DNA of 64,000 bases from Aurantiochytrium sp. KH105. Taxonomy: Eukaryota; Sar; Bigyra; Thraustochytrida; Thraustochytriidae. The notes below the pieces were generated by a model. It saw only the letters and a program-made list of their open reading frames with translations. It was not told the origin of the DNA and did not search any database. Positions 51,284 through 60,838 of the stretch are shown in pieces; the stretch's first letter is position 1; each line of letters begins with the position of its first letter. The position numbers and the translations under genes are program-made. The stretch is from assembly GCA_003116975.1 (NCBI GenBank), contig BGKB01000044.1, forward strand, positions 446,940 through 510,939. The letters are read 5' to 3'.

Positions 51284-54200
51284 ATGCGGCGCGGGTTCTT
51301 GCTCGCGCGGCGCAAAAGCGGCAGCGAAGCAGACGCAGGGCCTCGCGCAAGCCCTGAGCCAGACACCTCGAGCAAGCGTGGCGAAAACGGAAGATGGGAC
51401 GCGGCCAGTGGAGGCGACGTCCCTGCCGGCGACGACTCAACCGCCCCAGCGCCTGGACGTGGACCTGCGAGAACGCAGACTCTGACCGAGGACGCAGCCG
51501 GCCGCGCAGGGCCGTCACAACTGCGATGCGGAGAAAGCCACAGCGAAATGGGAGCGCCGCAGGAAGCATCGCAAGATGCCTCAAGGCCGCAACATGGCCC
51601 GGTCCTTGCACCACTGGAGCAAACTGCTTCTCTAGATCATCCAGCGCAAGGACGCGCTGAGAAGCAGGATGCGACGGCATCACCTGGCCCAGGTTCTTCT
51701 ACGGGAGCGCAGATGCCGATTTCATCTCAAGGTTCGCCTCTGCCCGGAACAGGGGCCTCGGCGGCAACAAGTTTGCCATCCAGGAGACAAGGGGAAGCAC
51801 CGCACGCCGTCTTGAAGACATATGACGTCGGCGAGGCAGAGGAAACGGATGCAGCGAAGAAAAGGACACCGACGCAGATGCGTACGAGTACATTGACATC
51901 CTCTTCTGCCGAAGCGCGCAAGCGTTTCCGTAATGCGCGAGCGGCCGCTGGCCGTCAAGTCCGGCGTGTGCACGTGCATGAGATTGACGCGCGTGAGTCT
52001 CTCCGTAATGTCGTCGAAGATGTAAGACGTGCAACAGATCGCTTGCCTCGCCGTCGTAGACGCGCCTCGAGACGCAACGGAGGTGCTCTCGAGGATGAGG
52101 ACGAGGATGATGAGGCGGCTTTGTCTTCGAGTTCGTGCGAGCCTGGCGAGAGCGATGGCGAAACGCTAGCTCTGGAGGACGTAAAAGATGACGCTAAGCA
52201 AGGTACTGCCTCTCGGCGTGAACCTGTTCCTTGTTTAAACGAGAACGCAGACGTAAACGCGTCACGACTCACGCCGGACGAAACAACGAGTGCGACCGTA
52301 AGACATGCAGTGGAAGGACAAACGTCCGAGGATGGGACGGACCGCAGGCGCGGGGGTCAAAAGGTGCTTTTGCGAATTTTGCGGCCTCGGCCCGGTCTCG
52401 CGCAAGAGCGTACGACCACTGGGCCGAGACAAAGACAGCGCTCACAGTCGCTAACCAATTTACATACAAGCGAAACTCGCGCCGAGAACAGTGCTACTCG
52501 GCAAGAGCAAGACGGAGATATGGGTCCAAACGCGAGCGCTCATTTTCATTCCAATGGCTCAAACACTGCGACGTCTGCCAACGTGGTCCGCGCCGAAGGG
52601 CCGAGTCCGGCGCCGTCTCGGGAGGCCACTCCAACGAGACAAGCAAATGGCGCTTCTGTAGGTGGCGCTGCTGTTGGTGGCGCTACTGTCGACGGCGCTG
52701 CTACGGCCTCAGGGGACTCCCAAACGAATGCGCCGATGAGTCCCCAGACAGTCAATCGTAAAATGGCCCCGCGTCAGCTTTTCAAACGAATGAACGAAAA
52801 GCTCGTTTTGCATCAGCAACTTTTGCTGCAGGTTCCGAAGCGAGGCGGGCCGCAGCAGCTCGACAAGGACGCGGAGGAGCACGTGACCTGTTCGATCTGC
52901 CTCAACACTTACGATGAACCCGTCAAAACGTCTTGCGGACACATATTTTGTCGAAAGTGCCTGGAGCAGACCAAGCAACATCATTTGCAGCAACAACAGC
53001 AACAGCAGCAACAACGCACCACTCAGGCTCTGCGGCATGAACAGCTGCAAACGTTGCAGATCCGTCTGCCGCGGGCGGCAGGCCACGTCGTATCTCAGCG
53101 CATCAATCCCGTTCCCCCGCAGACGCAGCCGCGAACCCAGCTGCAGTCGCAAGCGCAAGCGCAAGTGCCGCAGCACCAGGCTGTACATCCGCCTGCAACG
53201 GCAGCAAATGGAGCCGGGTCGGTCTTGCCGGGATTAAACACGAGTGCGCCGCAGGCACAGGGCGCGCATGGGGCAGCGATGAGTTCATTTCCATGCCCAC
53301 TCTGCCGCAGCCAAATCACACAAAATATTGCTGACTTGCCCGTGGCACAGGACATGGTATCGTACATGGAGCGATTCGTTGTGACGTGCACGAATAGGGG
53401 TTGCAAGGCTGCTGTGAGATTGGCTGACTTTCGTGCGCACCTTCGCGCCTGCGATTGGGTCGTCACACCATGCATGCACGCCAAGGCAGGCTGCGAGTGG
53501 CGAAGTCTCAAAAAGGATCTGCAAGCGCACCTCGAGGTTTGCCCATACCACGCGATCCGACGTTTCTACCCTCTTGTGTTTGGCAAGCTGGAGCATGTGC
53601 ATTCTCTTGCGCATGAGCTGCAGGCAACCATTGCAACGCACGAAGAGGTATTCCGCCATCAATTAAGGCACTTGGTCCAGCTCAAGCACCTTGACATTAC
53701 AAGTTTTCGCGACAATTTGCGGATGCTCGGGCTCTATTTTTGGTGGCCGCAGCGCCTCGTTCGCACTCAGGCGCAGTGGTTCCAATTTTCTGTGTTTTTG
53801 CAGATTTCGCTGCTCTTTCTATGGCCGCTTCTCGCATGCACTTATATTACAGCAGGAGGGAGTATCCATGCCGGAGATACGGAAAGCTTCTTTCGTATTC
53901 CCGCCAATGCGAGTATGACTCTGAAAGATCTTTGGGCCGAAGGCGTCGCGCATGCATCGAACTTCACGCGTTCACCCGCCATCTCGCCAACGGCCTTCCT
54001 TCCGGAGATTCTTGGCACAACAGGCAATCCAATGCGCATCGGCCTCTGCGATGCGGCAATTTTCCCAGAGTGGTCCTGCATGCACATGCCCGTGGTACTT
54101 GTCCTTTTATGTTCATTCGTGCTGCTAGAGGTCGGGTTACTCGAGGGATCGCACTCGGAGCATAAGCTTCGCATTAAAATCTACAATACGGCGCAACCAA

Positions 54201-54850
54201 ACACGAACGGAGCGCGCCCCTCGCGCGTAGAGGTGGGCCCCTCTGTCGCTGAGCCGAATGCTCCGCAAGGGGCTCGCGCATGGCGCTTTGTCATTCGAGA
54301 ACAAATTGCTCCGCTGGAGGTGCTTTTGGGCTTGGTCGTTTGCCTTTTATTTTCTCAACTATCGCTCGGATACCAAATTGTTTTAGCAGTGGCGTTCCTT
54401 CCGGGGCTATGCTTGCACGAGACTGTGGCAGACCACAATTTCGTGCGGCCTGTTTTGGCCGGTGCCTTTGTCGGTTTCCAGTGCGCGTGGGTCCACCCTC
54501 GCGTTCTTGTTGCCGCCAACATTTTGGCGATTGTGCACACGCCATACTGTCCAGTCTTTGCAGAAGACGATGCCTTTGCGTCAAGAGTACGACTCGCATC
54601 CGTTGGACTCATGCATCTCGCGCTCCCGGAGGTGTACTTTATGGGATTTGCATTGAGCACAGGGCTCTTTTACGCCGGTCGTACGGGCTTGCCAGCCTTG
54701 CGAAGGCGTTTGCAGAGCTCAATCAATGAGGCGTCACCAGACCCCGTGTGTCAAGGTGTTCTTGCCTTGGGACTGACCGCTCAAGCAATGCTTACATGGA
54801 AGACATTGCTTGTTGCCATTGAGCGTACGCTGGTTTATTCCACTGCATGA
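51284..54850 (+). CDS. Multi-pass membrane RING / TRAF-type zinc finger protein (putative E3 ligase)
   Basis: A 1,188-residue protein. Residues 1-520 are disordered, charged and Ser/Thr/Gln-rich. A RING begins near 535 (TCSICLNTYDEPVKTSCGHIFCRKC), but the last Cys pair, PCPLCRSQI, comes only near 671, after a Gln-rich insert of about 110 residues. TRAF-type zinc fingers follow at about 700-757 (VTCTNRGCKAAVRLADFRAH, RACDWVVTPC, CEWRSLKKDLQAHLEVC). From about 830 to the end are some six hydrophobic segments, for example FSVFLQISLLFLWPLLACTY and VLLGLVVCLLF. I infer a membrane-anchored E3 ubiquitin ligase with both zinc modules on the cytosolic side. The ATG at 51284 is the first in frame. The family of the membrane part is not recognised. 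Confidence 0.82.
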   Translation: MRRGFLLARRKSGSEADAGPRASPEPDTSSKRGENGRWDAASGGDVPAGDDSTAPAPGRGPARTQTLTEDAAGRAGPSQLRCGESHSEMGAPQEASQDASRPQHGPVLAPLEQTASLDHPAQGRAEKQDATASPGPGSSTGAQMPISSQGSPLPGTGASAATSLPSRRQGEAPHAVLKTYDVGEAEETDAAKKRTPTQMRTSTLTSSSAEARKRFRNARAAAGRQVRRVHVHEIDARESLRNVVEDVRRATDRLPRRRRRASRRNGGALEDEDEDDEAALSSSSCEPGESDGETLALEDVKDDAKQGTASRREPVPCLNENADVNASRLTPDETTSATVRHAVEGQTSEDGTDRRRGGQKVLLRILRPRPGLAQERTTTGPRQRQRSQSLTNLHTSETRAENSATRQEQDGDMGPNASAHFHSNGSNTATSANVVRAEGPSPAPSREATPTRQANGASVGGAAVGGATVDGAATASGDSQTNAPMSPQTVNRKMAPRQLFKRMNEKLVLHQQLLLQVPKRGGPQQLDKDAEEHVTCSICLNTYDEPVKTSCGHIFCRKCLEQTKQHHLQQQQQQQQQRTTQALRHEQLQTLQIRLPRAAGHVVSQRINPVPPQTQPRTQLQSQAQAQVPQHQAVHPPATAANGAGSVLPGLNTSAPQAQGAHGAAMSSFPCPLCRSQITQNIADLPVAQDMVSYMERFVVTCTNRGCKAAVRLADFRAHLRACDWVVTPCMHAKAGCEWRSLKKDLQAHLEVCPYHAIRRFYPLVFGKLEHVHSLAHELQATIATHEEVFRHQLRHLVQLKHLDITSFRDNLRMLGLYFWWPQRLVRTQAQWFQFSVFLQISLLFLWPLLACTYITAGGSIHAGDTESFFRIPANASMTLKDLWAEGVAHASNFTRSPAISPTAFLPEILGTTGNPMRIGLCDAAIFPEWSCMHMPVVLVLLCSFVLLEVGLLEGSHSEHKLRIKIYNTAQPNTNGARPSRVEVGPSVAEPNAPQGARAWRFVIREQIAPLEVLLGLVVCLLFSQLSLGYQIVLAVAFLPGLCLHETVADHNFVRPVLAGAFVGFQCAWVHPRVLVAANILAIVHTPYCPVFAEDDAFASRVRLASVGLMHLALPEVYFMGFALSTGLFYAGRTGLPALRRRLQSSINEASPDPVCQGVLALGLTAQAMLTWKTLLVAIERTLVYSTA

Positions 54851-55123
54851 AATGGCGAAAGCAGGAATAGATGCTGCAAAAGCGTTCGTCATTGGAGCGT
54901 TCGATTGGTTGGACGTATCACCAAAAAGGACAATGACGCAAAGTGTCACATTTCATTGGTTAGTGAAAGAATGTCTCGTTTGCGACCATAGAGCGTATGC
55001 TGGTTCGTTCTGAAAAGGGAGTAAGAAGTGAAAAGGAAGAGAAAAAGTAAGCCGCAAGAGAGAGTATTAGAAGTTCAATTTAGAATTACGAGAGAAAGAC
55101 ATAGACTGTTGTCTGCCACTGCT

Positions 55124-55972
55124 TTACTCTCCCGGAACTTCGTGCAGTCCGCACAGCATATTGAACGGGAGCGCACGGTCAATCTGCTTGGGATATTGCA
55201 GGTTCAGGTTGGCCATGATACTCTTGAAGGTTGCCTTGTCCTTGGAAAGGCGGGGATTGTATCTTTTCTCCTCGCAAACAGTCGACATTGTTCGCCCCCG
55301 ATAATCGTGCGCAGGAAGTAAAATGGTGTCCTCGTCAAGTGTAAAGATCTTTTGCTGCACCGAGTCGTAGAGCTCGTCTGAACTCCCTCCTTGGAAGTCA
55401 GTCCTGCCACAGCCGCGAATGAGCAGAGTGTCCCCTGTAAAAGCGAGTTGACGGTCTGCATCGTCCTTGAGAACGAGAGTGTGGCACCCTTGCGTGTGGC
55501 CGGGGGTATGAAGGAATGTAAGCGAGAATCGTCCAATCGAAAGAGCATCTCCCTCGGCGACCTTGACATCCGCCTTGGCAGCTTCATTGCCCGCGGCACC
55601 AAGAACGCTCTCAAGGTCCGGAATGCGCTTCTTCATTCGGCCGGTCGCTGTGAGGTGATCCGCGTGTACATGAGTGTTGACCGCGTATCGCAAATTGGGC
55701 TTTTTGAAGACCTCTTCGAGCAGCTCTAAGTCGCGGTCTGTGTGGGATAGCACCGGATCAATAATCGCCGCGTCTCCTGATTCTCGGTCCCCAATCAAGT
55801 ACGTATACGTGCACGAGGTTTGGTCAAAGAGCTGCCGGAACACGAGCTGACTTCCAGGGACGGCGCGATGCATGCTCCTCCTCTGCTGCTGCGTTCCCGC
55901 CGCCCCAACTCGGTTCGCGAGCTCGCCCAGGTGCTGCCCGAGGCGCGCTGATCTTCGCAAGGCTTGAAGCAT
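55124..55972 (-). CDS. ETHE1: Persulfide dioxygenase ETHE1 (mitochondrial sulfide oxidation)
   Basis: A 282-residue metallo-beta-lactamase-fold enzyme that oxidises glutathione persulfide to sulfite in mitochondrial sulfide detoxification. The metal and fold motifs are THVHADHLTATG (H-x-H-x-D-H with ETHE1-type spacing), TPGHTQGC, FTGDTLLIRGCGRTDFQGG and PAHDY. The wording RGCGRTDFQGGS is diagnostic of ETHE1 over glyoxalase II. The first about 45 residues are Arg/Ala/Leu-rich (MLQALRRSARLGQHL), a typical mitochondrial presequence. The start is the ATG at 55970-55972; the longer frame begins at GTG. It is convergent with the RING gene, 273 bases between the stops. Confidence 0.95.
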   Translation of the reverse strand: MLQALRRSARLGQHLGELANRVGAAGTQQQRRSMHRAVPGSQLVFRQLFDQTSCTYTYLIGDRESGDAAIIDPVLSHTDRDLELLEEVFKKPNLRYAVNTHVHADHLTATGRMKKRIPDLESVLGAAGNEAAKADVKVAEGDALSIGRFSLTFLHTPGHTQGCHTLVLKDDADRQLAFTGDTLLIRGCGRTDFQGGSSDELYDSVQQKIFTLDEDTILLPAHDYRGRTMSTVCEEKRYNPRLSKDKATFKSIMANLNLQYPKQIDRALPFNMLCGLHEVPGE

Positions 55973-56641
55973 CGTCTTGCTTGCTTGTTTGCTCACACTG
56001 TATCAAGCAAGCAAACAAACAAACAAACAAACAGACAGTCAATCTACTCTCAGCTGCCAGCAGCTGGCTGCTGCACTGCTTCGCGCTCCGCTCTCGCTTA
56101 AGTGCCGCGAGGTATTCCGAGACTGCCAGGCCCGCCGCCAGCACGCCCGAGTTCTGTCTGGCTGATCTGCGCCCATTCTCCGACCCCCTTTTCCCGTCCC
56201 GTCCCATCCCAAGGGGTGCGCGCAAAATGTCCCTGAACGCGCGCACACCGGGTCCCCGTTGTCGTGTGTACCGAGGAGGCGCGGGAACGCGGGGAAGGCG
56301 AAGATTTTTTCTCGAAAGAGGGCCCGGCAACCGTGCAGAGCGGCGCGGCTTGCGGGCAGACCAGGATCGGAGGTAAGTCTGTCAGGCAGTCGAGGCGTGC
56401 GTAGGTTGCGCTTTGCAGCGAGCTGGCCAGCGGACCGGGCCGGTTGCCGCCACCGCTGCCTGCTGCGGCGTCTCGTTCGTGCTAGTTGTCGCGTGCCCTG
56501 CCTGGGAAGAACTAGAAAGCTGATCTCGATCTCGAACAGAAGCTGCAGCAGCAGTTGGAGCAGACCAGCAACGCCGAGAGCGAAGCGGTACAAAAGGGAC
56601 AGAAGCAGCAGCAGCAGCAGCAGCAGCAGGGAGACAAGAAG
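55973..56641. promoter_or_regulatory. Divergent promoter region, ETHE1 / dual immunophilin
   Basis: No gene recognised. A CAAA run lies at about 56008-56034. A (CAG)n run at about 56605-56630 just before the immunophilin ATG would encode poly-Gln in an open but non-ATG extension, so I treat it as leader. Confidence 0.5.
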
Positions 56642-58108
56642 ATGGCGGAAGAGCAAGAGACGCCCAAGGGCCTGGCCACCGAGGTGGGCCAGGAGATCGA
56701 CCTCACCGGCGATGGCGGTATCGTGAAAAAGGTGCTCGCTCTGGGCGAAGAGGACGGCGCCACGCCGCAGAGCGGAGACCAGGTGTACGCGCACTACACC
56801 GGCACGCTCGAGGACGGGAGCAAGTTCGACTCGAGCCGCGATCGCGGCAAGGAGTTCGACTTTACGATCGGCCAGGGTCAGGTGATCAAGGGTTGGGACG
56901 TTGGTTTTGCCTCAATGCGCAAGGGCGAGCGCGCCGAGCTCATCATCAAGTCTGACTACGGCTATGGTGACAGTGGCTCCCCGCCCAAGATCCCTGGCGG
57001 CGCCACGCTCAAATTCGACGTGGAGCTTCTTCGTTTCGGACCCAAGCCCAAGGAGAAGTGGGAGATGAGCACGCCGGAAAAGATCGAGGAGGCGAAAAAG
57101 TACAAGGCGCAGGGTCTCGAGGCCTTCAAGGCCAAGGACTTTAGCACTGCTCAGTCCGAGTGGGATACTGCTCTCGACTACGTTGAGTTCCTCGACGGCG
57201 AGGGCGAGCAGGTCATGGAGGGCAACGAGCTCAAGCTCTCCCTGCAGCTGAACCTTGCTCAGGTCGGACTCCTGACCAAGGACTACCAGAGCGTCTTCAA
57301 GTACACAAACGCGGTGCTCAAAGATCATCCCGACAACGTCAAGGCCCTCTTCCGTCGCGGCACGGCGCATTCTGCCTTGGCCGACTTTCCTGCGGCCAAA
57401 GCGGACCTCCTCCGCGCGCGCGACCTAGACAAGGAGAACAAGGCCGTGCTGCGCGAGCTGGGACTTCTCAAGAAGCGCATCCAAGATGCCAAGGACAAGG
57501 AGAAGTCTCTTTTCGGCAATGCCTTTTCAAAAATTAGTGGCGGAATCTACACGGAGAAGAAGACGGTCAAGCCCTCGGTTGCGCACGACAAGCACCAAGA
57601 TTGCCCGCAGGTGTACTTTGACGTCAAGGTTGGCGAGGATGCCGAGCCAGAGCGCATTGAGATGGAGCTCTTCAAGGATACTGTACCCAAGACGGCCGAG
57701 AACTTTCGCGCTCTGTGCACTGGCGAAAAGGGTTTTGGATACAAGGGATGCACCTTTCACCGTGTCATCAAAGACTTTATGATCCAGGGTGGCGACTTTA
57801 CGAACCACAACGGCACAGGTGGCAAGTCGATTTACGGCGAAAAGTTTGAGGATGAGGACTTTGGTTCAAAGCATTCTGAGGCCGGTCTTCTCTCGATGGC
57901 TAATGCTGGGCCGAACACCAACGGCTCGCAGTTCTTTATCATCACTGCCGAAGGTGGCACCCCTCACCTTGACGGCAAGCATGTCGTCTTTGGCCGCGTC
58001 ACCAAGGGCATGGAGGTTGTCCGCAAGATCGAGAACTCGAAGACCGACAGTTCGGACAAGCCCGAGTCTGCGGTCACGATTGTGGACTGCGGTGAGATGA
58101 CCGCCTAA
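56642..58108 (+). CDS. Dual-family immunophilin: FKBP - TPR - cyclophilin
   Basis: A 488-residue protein with two unrelated peptidyl-prolyl isomerase domains. An FKBP domain occupies about 40-135 ([50 protein letters not shown]). A TPR helical region at about 148-273 ([35 protein letters not shown]) is expected to bind Hsp90/Hsp70 C-termini. A cyclophilin at about 320-487 follows ([34 protein letters not shown]). The position of the cyclosporin-binding Trp is His442 ([12 protein letters not shown]), as in Cyp40-type cyclophilins. The order FKBP-TPR-Cyp matches the FCBP type described from apicomplexans and a few other microbes. The start is the ATG at 56642; the longer frame starts at TTG in a CAG repeat. 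Confidence 0.94.
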   Translation: MAEEQETPKGLATEVGQEIDLTGDGGIVKKVLALGEEDGATPQSGDQVYAHYTGTLEDGSKFDSSRDRGKEFDFTIGQGQVIKGWDVGFASMRKGERAELIIKSDYGYGDSGSPPKIPGGATLKFDVELLRFGPKPKEKWEMSTPEKIEEAKKYKAQGLEAFKAKDFSTAQSEWDTALDYVEFLDGEGEQVMEGNELKLSLQLNLAQVGLLTKDYQSVFKYTNAVLKDHPDNVKALFRRGTAHSALADFPAAKADLLRARDLDKENKAVLRELGLLKKRIQDAKDKEKSLFGNAFSKISGGIYTEKKTVKPSVAHDKHQDCPQVYFDVKVGEDAEPERIEMELFKDTVPKTAENFRALCTGEKGFGYKGCTFHRVIKDFMIQGGDFTNHNGTGGKSIYGEKFEDEDFGSKHSEAGLLSMANAGPNTNGSQFFIITAEGGTPHLDGKHVVFGRVTKGMEVVRKIENSKTDSSDKPESAVTIVDCGEMTA

Positions 58109-58474
58109 CCGCTGGCTGAGGTGCTGAAAAAGACACGCCATGCCATGAAGTGAATAGCTTTTGTTCGCGCCAATGTTTACTTTTTCTCTCATTGCAGCAA
58201 CATAATCTTTATGCAACCGGAGAGAGCGAGAGAGGAATGGGCCGAAAGAAGGTAGAGCAAGGAGAGCGAGACAAGGACAGATGTGCTAAAGTACAGCTAG
58301 ATTTCCTTTCCTCTCAGGGACTCGTCCTTGAGCAAGACGAATTGAATCGTAAAAGATAATTGCGAAACCTTTCTGATTTTTTTTTCTTTCTTTCATGGAA
58401 CTAGGCCTTGCTGCTTATGTGAACACACGCAACGAAACGAGCACGGTGGAAATTCGTGAACAGTTATAAGAATC
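58109..58474. other. Convergent 3' region, immunophilin / eEF1B-gamma
   Basis: No gene recognised. It is AT-richer, with a T run near 58376-58390, consistent with 3' UTR sequence. Confidence 0.6.
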
Positions 58475-59671
58475 TTACTTGAAGACCTTGCAGTCAAGGT
58501 AGCCACGGGGCTCACCGACGCCGGTGACCTCGTCAGCCTCGGAGCACCAGTACTCGGCAATGATGGCCTTGTTCTTGTCGTTGAGCTCCATCTTGATCCA
58601 ATCGTGGTACTCGGCATCGGGGTTGCTGTCGATGATGGCGTCGACGTTGTCGCCACGGAAGAGCCAGCAGCCCTCGAGCTGCTGCGAGTCCTTGGTGCCG
58701 AGGATGAGGAGGGTGCCGAAGAGGTACTTGCGCACGGCGTCGAGGCGCTGGCAGAAGCCACCGGCAAGGTTGCTGGTCTGGAAGTCGACCTTGAGCTCCT
58801 CGTTAAACTTGTACTTGCTGACCCAGATGCTCCAGCCGTTAGTGTCAAGGTTCTCCCAGAGCCAGTTCATGGCGTCGTACGGGTTGCGGGCGTTCGAGTA
58901 TTGGCGCTTCCAGGCGTCCATGACAAAGTCGCTCTTGGGGAGCTTGCCGAGAAGGGTGACGGGGTCAGCCTTCTCCTCCTTCTTGGGGGCCTCCTCCTTG
59001 GGGGCCTCGGCCTTGGGGGCGGCGGCGGCGGCCTTCTTGGGCTCGGCGAGGGACTTGACAGCGGTCTTGCACATGGTCACAGGGCCAATGACCTTGAGGA
59101 AGTTGGTCTGGTTGACGCAGGTCTCGAACCAGCGGGTCACGCAGACGAGCTGCTTGCGGGCCTTGGCGTCGAGGACGAACTTCATGGGGAGGACGAGCGC
59201 GGCGGCGATGGCAATGTCGGCGAGGGTGATGGAGCGGCCGACAAGGAAGGTCTCGGTCTTGAGGTGGTCCTCGAGCACGGCGAGGGCGCTCTTGAGGGCC
59301 TTGACAGCGGCCGAGGTGACCTCCGGCGAGTTCTCGGTCCAGCCGATGATCGGGTAGGTGGCCATGGTGGCAGGGACCTCGATCTCGTTGGCGCAAAAGT
59401 CAATCCAGGACTCGATCTGAGCCTGCTCGAAGGCGTCCTTGCCCACAAGCTCGCTCTTGCCAGCGGCGACAAACTTCATCGCGGCGTTGCTGGTGAAGAG
59501 GCAGCCCTTGTCGGTCTCGAGCATCGGGAGGCGGTTGGCGGCGGCCTTGCCCTTGATGTCGCTCTCCTTGGCGCCGGTCACGATGTCAAGCGAGGCGCCG
59601 GCATACTGGGCGGCCACGATGATCTTCTGGGCGCGGAAGGAGCCCTCGCGAGCGTAAAGCTTCATGGTCAT
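58475..59671 (-). CDS. Translation elongation factor 1-gamma (eEF1B-gamma)
   Basis: A 398-residue subunit of the eEF1B nucleotide-exchange complex that reloads eEF1A with GTP. The N-terminal GST-like fold spans about 1-205 (MKLYAREGSFRAQKIIVAAQ, LVGRSITLADIAIAAALV). An Ala/Lys/Glu-rich linker spans about 212-240 (KAEAPKEEAPKKEEK). The conserved EF1G domain runs from about 245 to the end (YSNARNPYDAMNWLWENLD, NLAGGFCQRLDAVRKYLFG, WLFRGDNVD, GYLDCKVFK). ATGs at 59671 and 59665 give MTMKLY or MKLY; the latter may be used. Strong GC3 bias, like glutamine synthetase, suggests high expression and keeps a long antisense frame open. Confidence 0.95.
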   Translation of the reverse strand: MTMKLYAREGSFRAQKIIVAAQYAGASLDIVTGAKESDIKGKAAANRLPMLETDKGCLFTSNAAMKFVAAGKSELVGKDAFEQAQIESWIDFCANEIEVPATMATYPIIGWTENSPEVTSAAVKALKSALAVLEDHLKTETFLVGRSITLADIAIAAALVLPMKFVLDAKARKQLVCVTRWFETCVNQTNFLKVIGPVTMCKTAVKSLAEPKKAAAAAPKAEAPKEEAPKKEEKADPVTLLGKLPKSDFVMDAWKRQYSNARNPYDAMNWLWENLDTNGWSIWVSKYKFNEELKVDFQTSNLAGGFCQRLDAVRKYLFGTLLILGTKDSQQLEGCWLFRGDNVDAIIDSNPDAEYHDWIKMELNDKNKAIIAEYWCSEADEVTGVGEPRGYLDCKVFK

Positions 59672-60838
59672 TTTGGAAAAGTGGTTTGCTTGCTTGCTAA
59701 CTTGCTTTCGTCTGCAGAGTCATTCGTCCAATCAGAATCTACCACGTCAGTGTTGCCGTTCCTTCGCTGTGTTTTCGCTCTCCCAAACTCTCTCTCGCTC
59801 CGTCTCTGCGTGCCATGCTTCGCATCGGCGAGGCTTTACACAAGTGCTCCGCGCAGTCTGCGGTCGTGCCTCAGCAGGTCATCGTTGCTGCTCTCCCCCA
59901 AGCCGCCAATCACTTTCCGCGTCGCGGCGGCGCCGAGCGTGGGGTGCGTGCGTGCGCGCACGCGGAGGCGGGCCCGGCGGGCGGGATCGCGGGCACCTTC
60001 GTCTCCCCGCGCGCCGCACGCGCTCCGGCGGCGGCGGCACGCGCGTGCGCGACGTACCTGGTGGTCTCCGTTGCTGATCTGGCGGCCGTCAATCACTCCC
60101 TCAATCTTTCCCGCCTTGTGGCCTCGGACTCCGGAATGAATGGACGGACGCCCGCGGCTCCGAATCTTCACTTGCACGGGACGCATAGCCCACTTGCGCG
60201 CGGCACCGACAAGTCGGGGGTTTCAGATGCAAGTGCATTATAGGGTCCAACCGCCGCGGCAGGAGGCCGAGGCGGAGTCGGATGATGGTCGACAGGGCTG
60301 TGTGCGAGGCTGGAGGAGAAATGGTGAACGTGATGTGCTTTTTGGGGGAGGGAGATGGAGAAGAGTGTTAGGCTTGAAAAGGGGAGAGAGAGAAGGAAGC
60401 GTTCTCGAATTGATGCTTATTGTAGTTTGCGAGACTGTGTCGTGCGCGAGGATCGACTGTGATTGCAGTATTTTGTCCTGCTTGGTCTTCAGCGAAATTC
60501 TTGGACAAATAATGGCAATCTTTCTGTAGCAAAATAGACGATTGTATACTTCATTCCATTTGAAGGATCCGGTATAGGTGACGTCAAATCAAATTATAGC
60601 AAGAATAGAGGTCTTCCCTGAAACTGTTAATCACACCAATTTTTTCTTTGCTGCTTTGCAAAACGAGATGTCTTTGAGATGAAGTTGCGTTGCTCGTAGA
60701 GCGGCGCCAATTAAATTATCCCAAAGTAGCCTAGTTACTCTCGAGACCACCAAAAACCCATTCGAACTTTTGCTCGAACTCGTTTATTATTGTGCTCATT
60801 AGCCGACAGTAGCGCACATCGGTTGCTGCAAACATAAC
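59672..60838. promoter_or_regulatory. Divergent promoter region, eEF1B-gamma / SF3A1
   Basis: No gene recognised. The eEF1B-gamma side is GC-rich and includes an AAGTGGGCTAT match (minus strand, 60185-60195). The SF3A1 side (about 60400-60830) is clearly AT-richer. Confidence 0.5.

Noticed and set aside
58604-60139. A 511-codon plus-strand frame opposite eEF1B-gamma
   Set aside because: Antisense shadow of a conserved gene; Gly/Leu/Val/Glu-rich with no family features.
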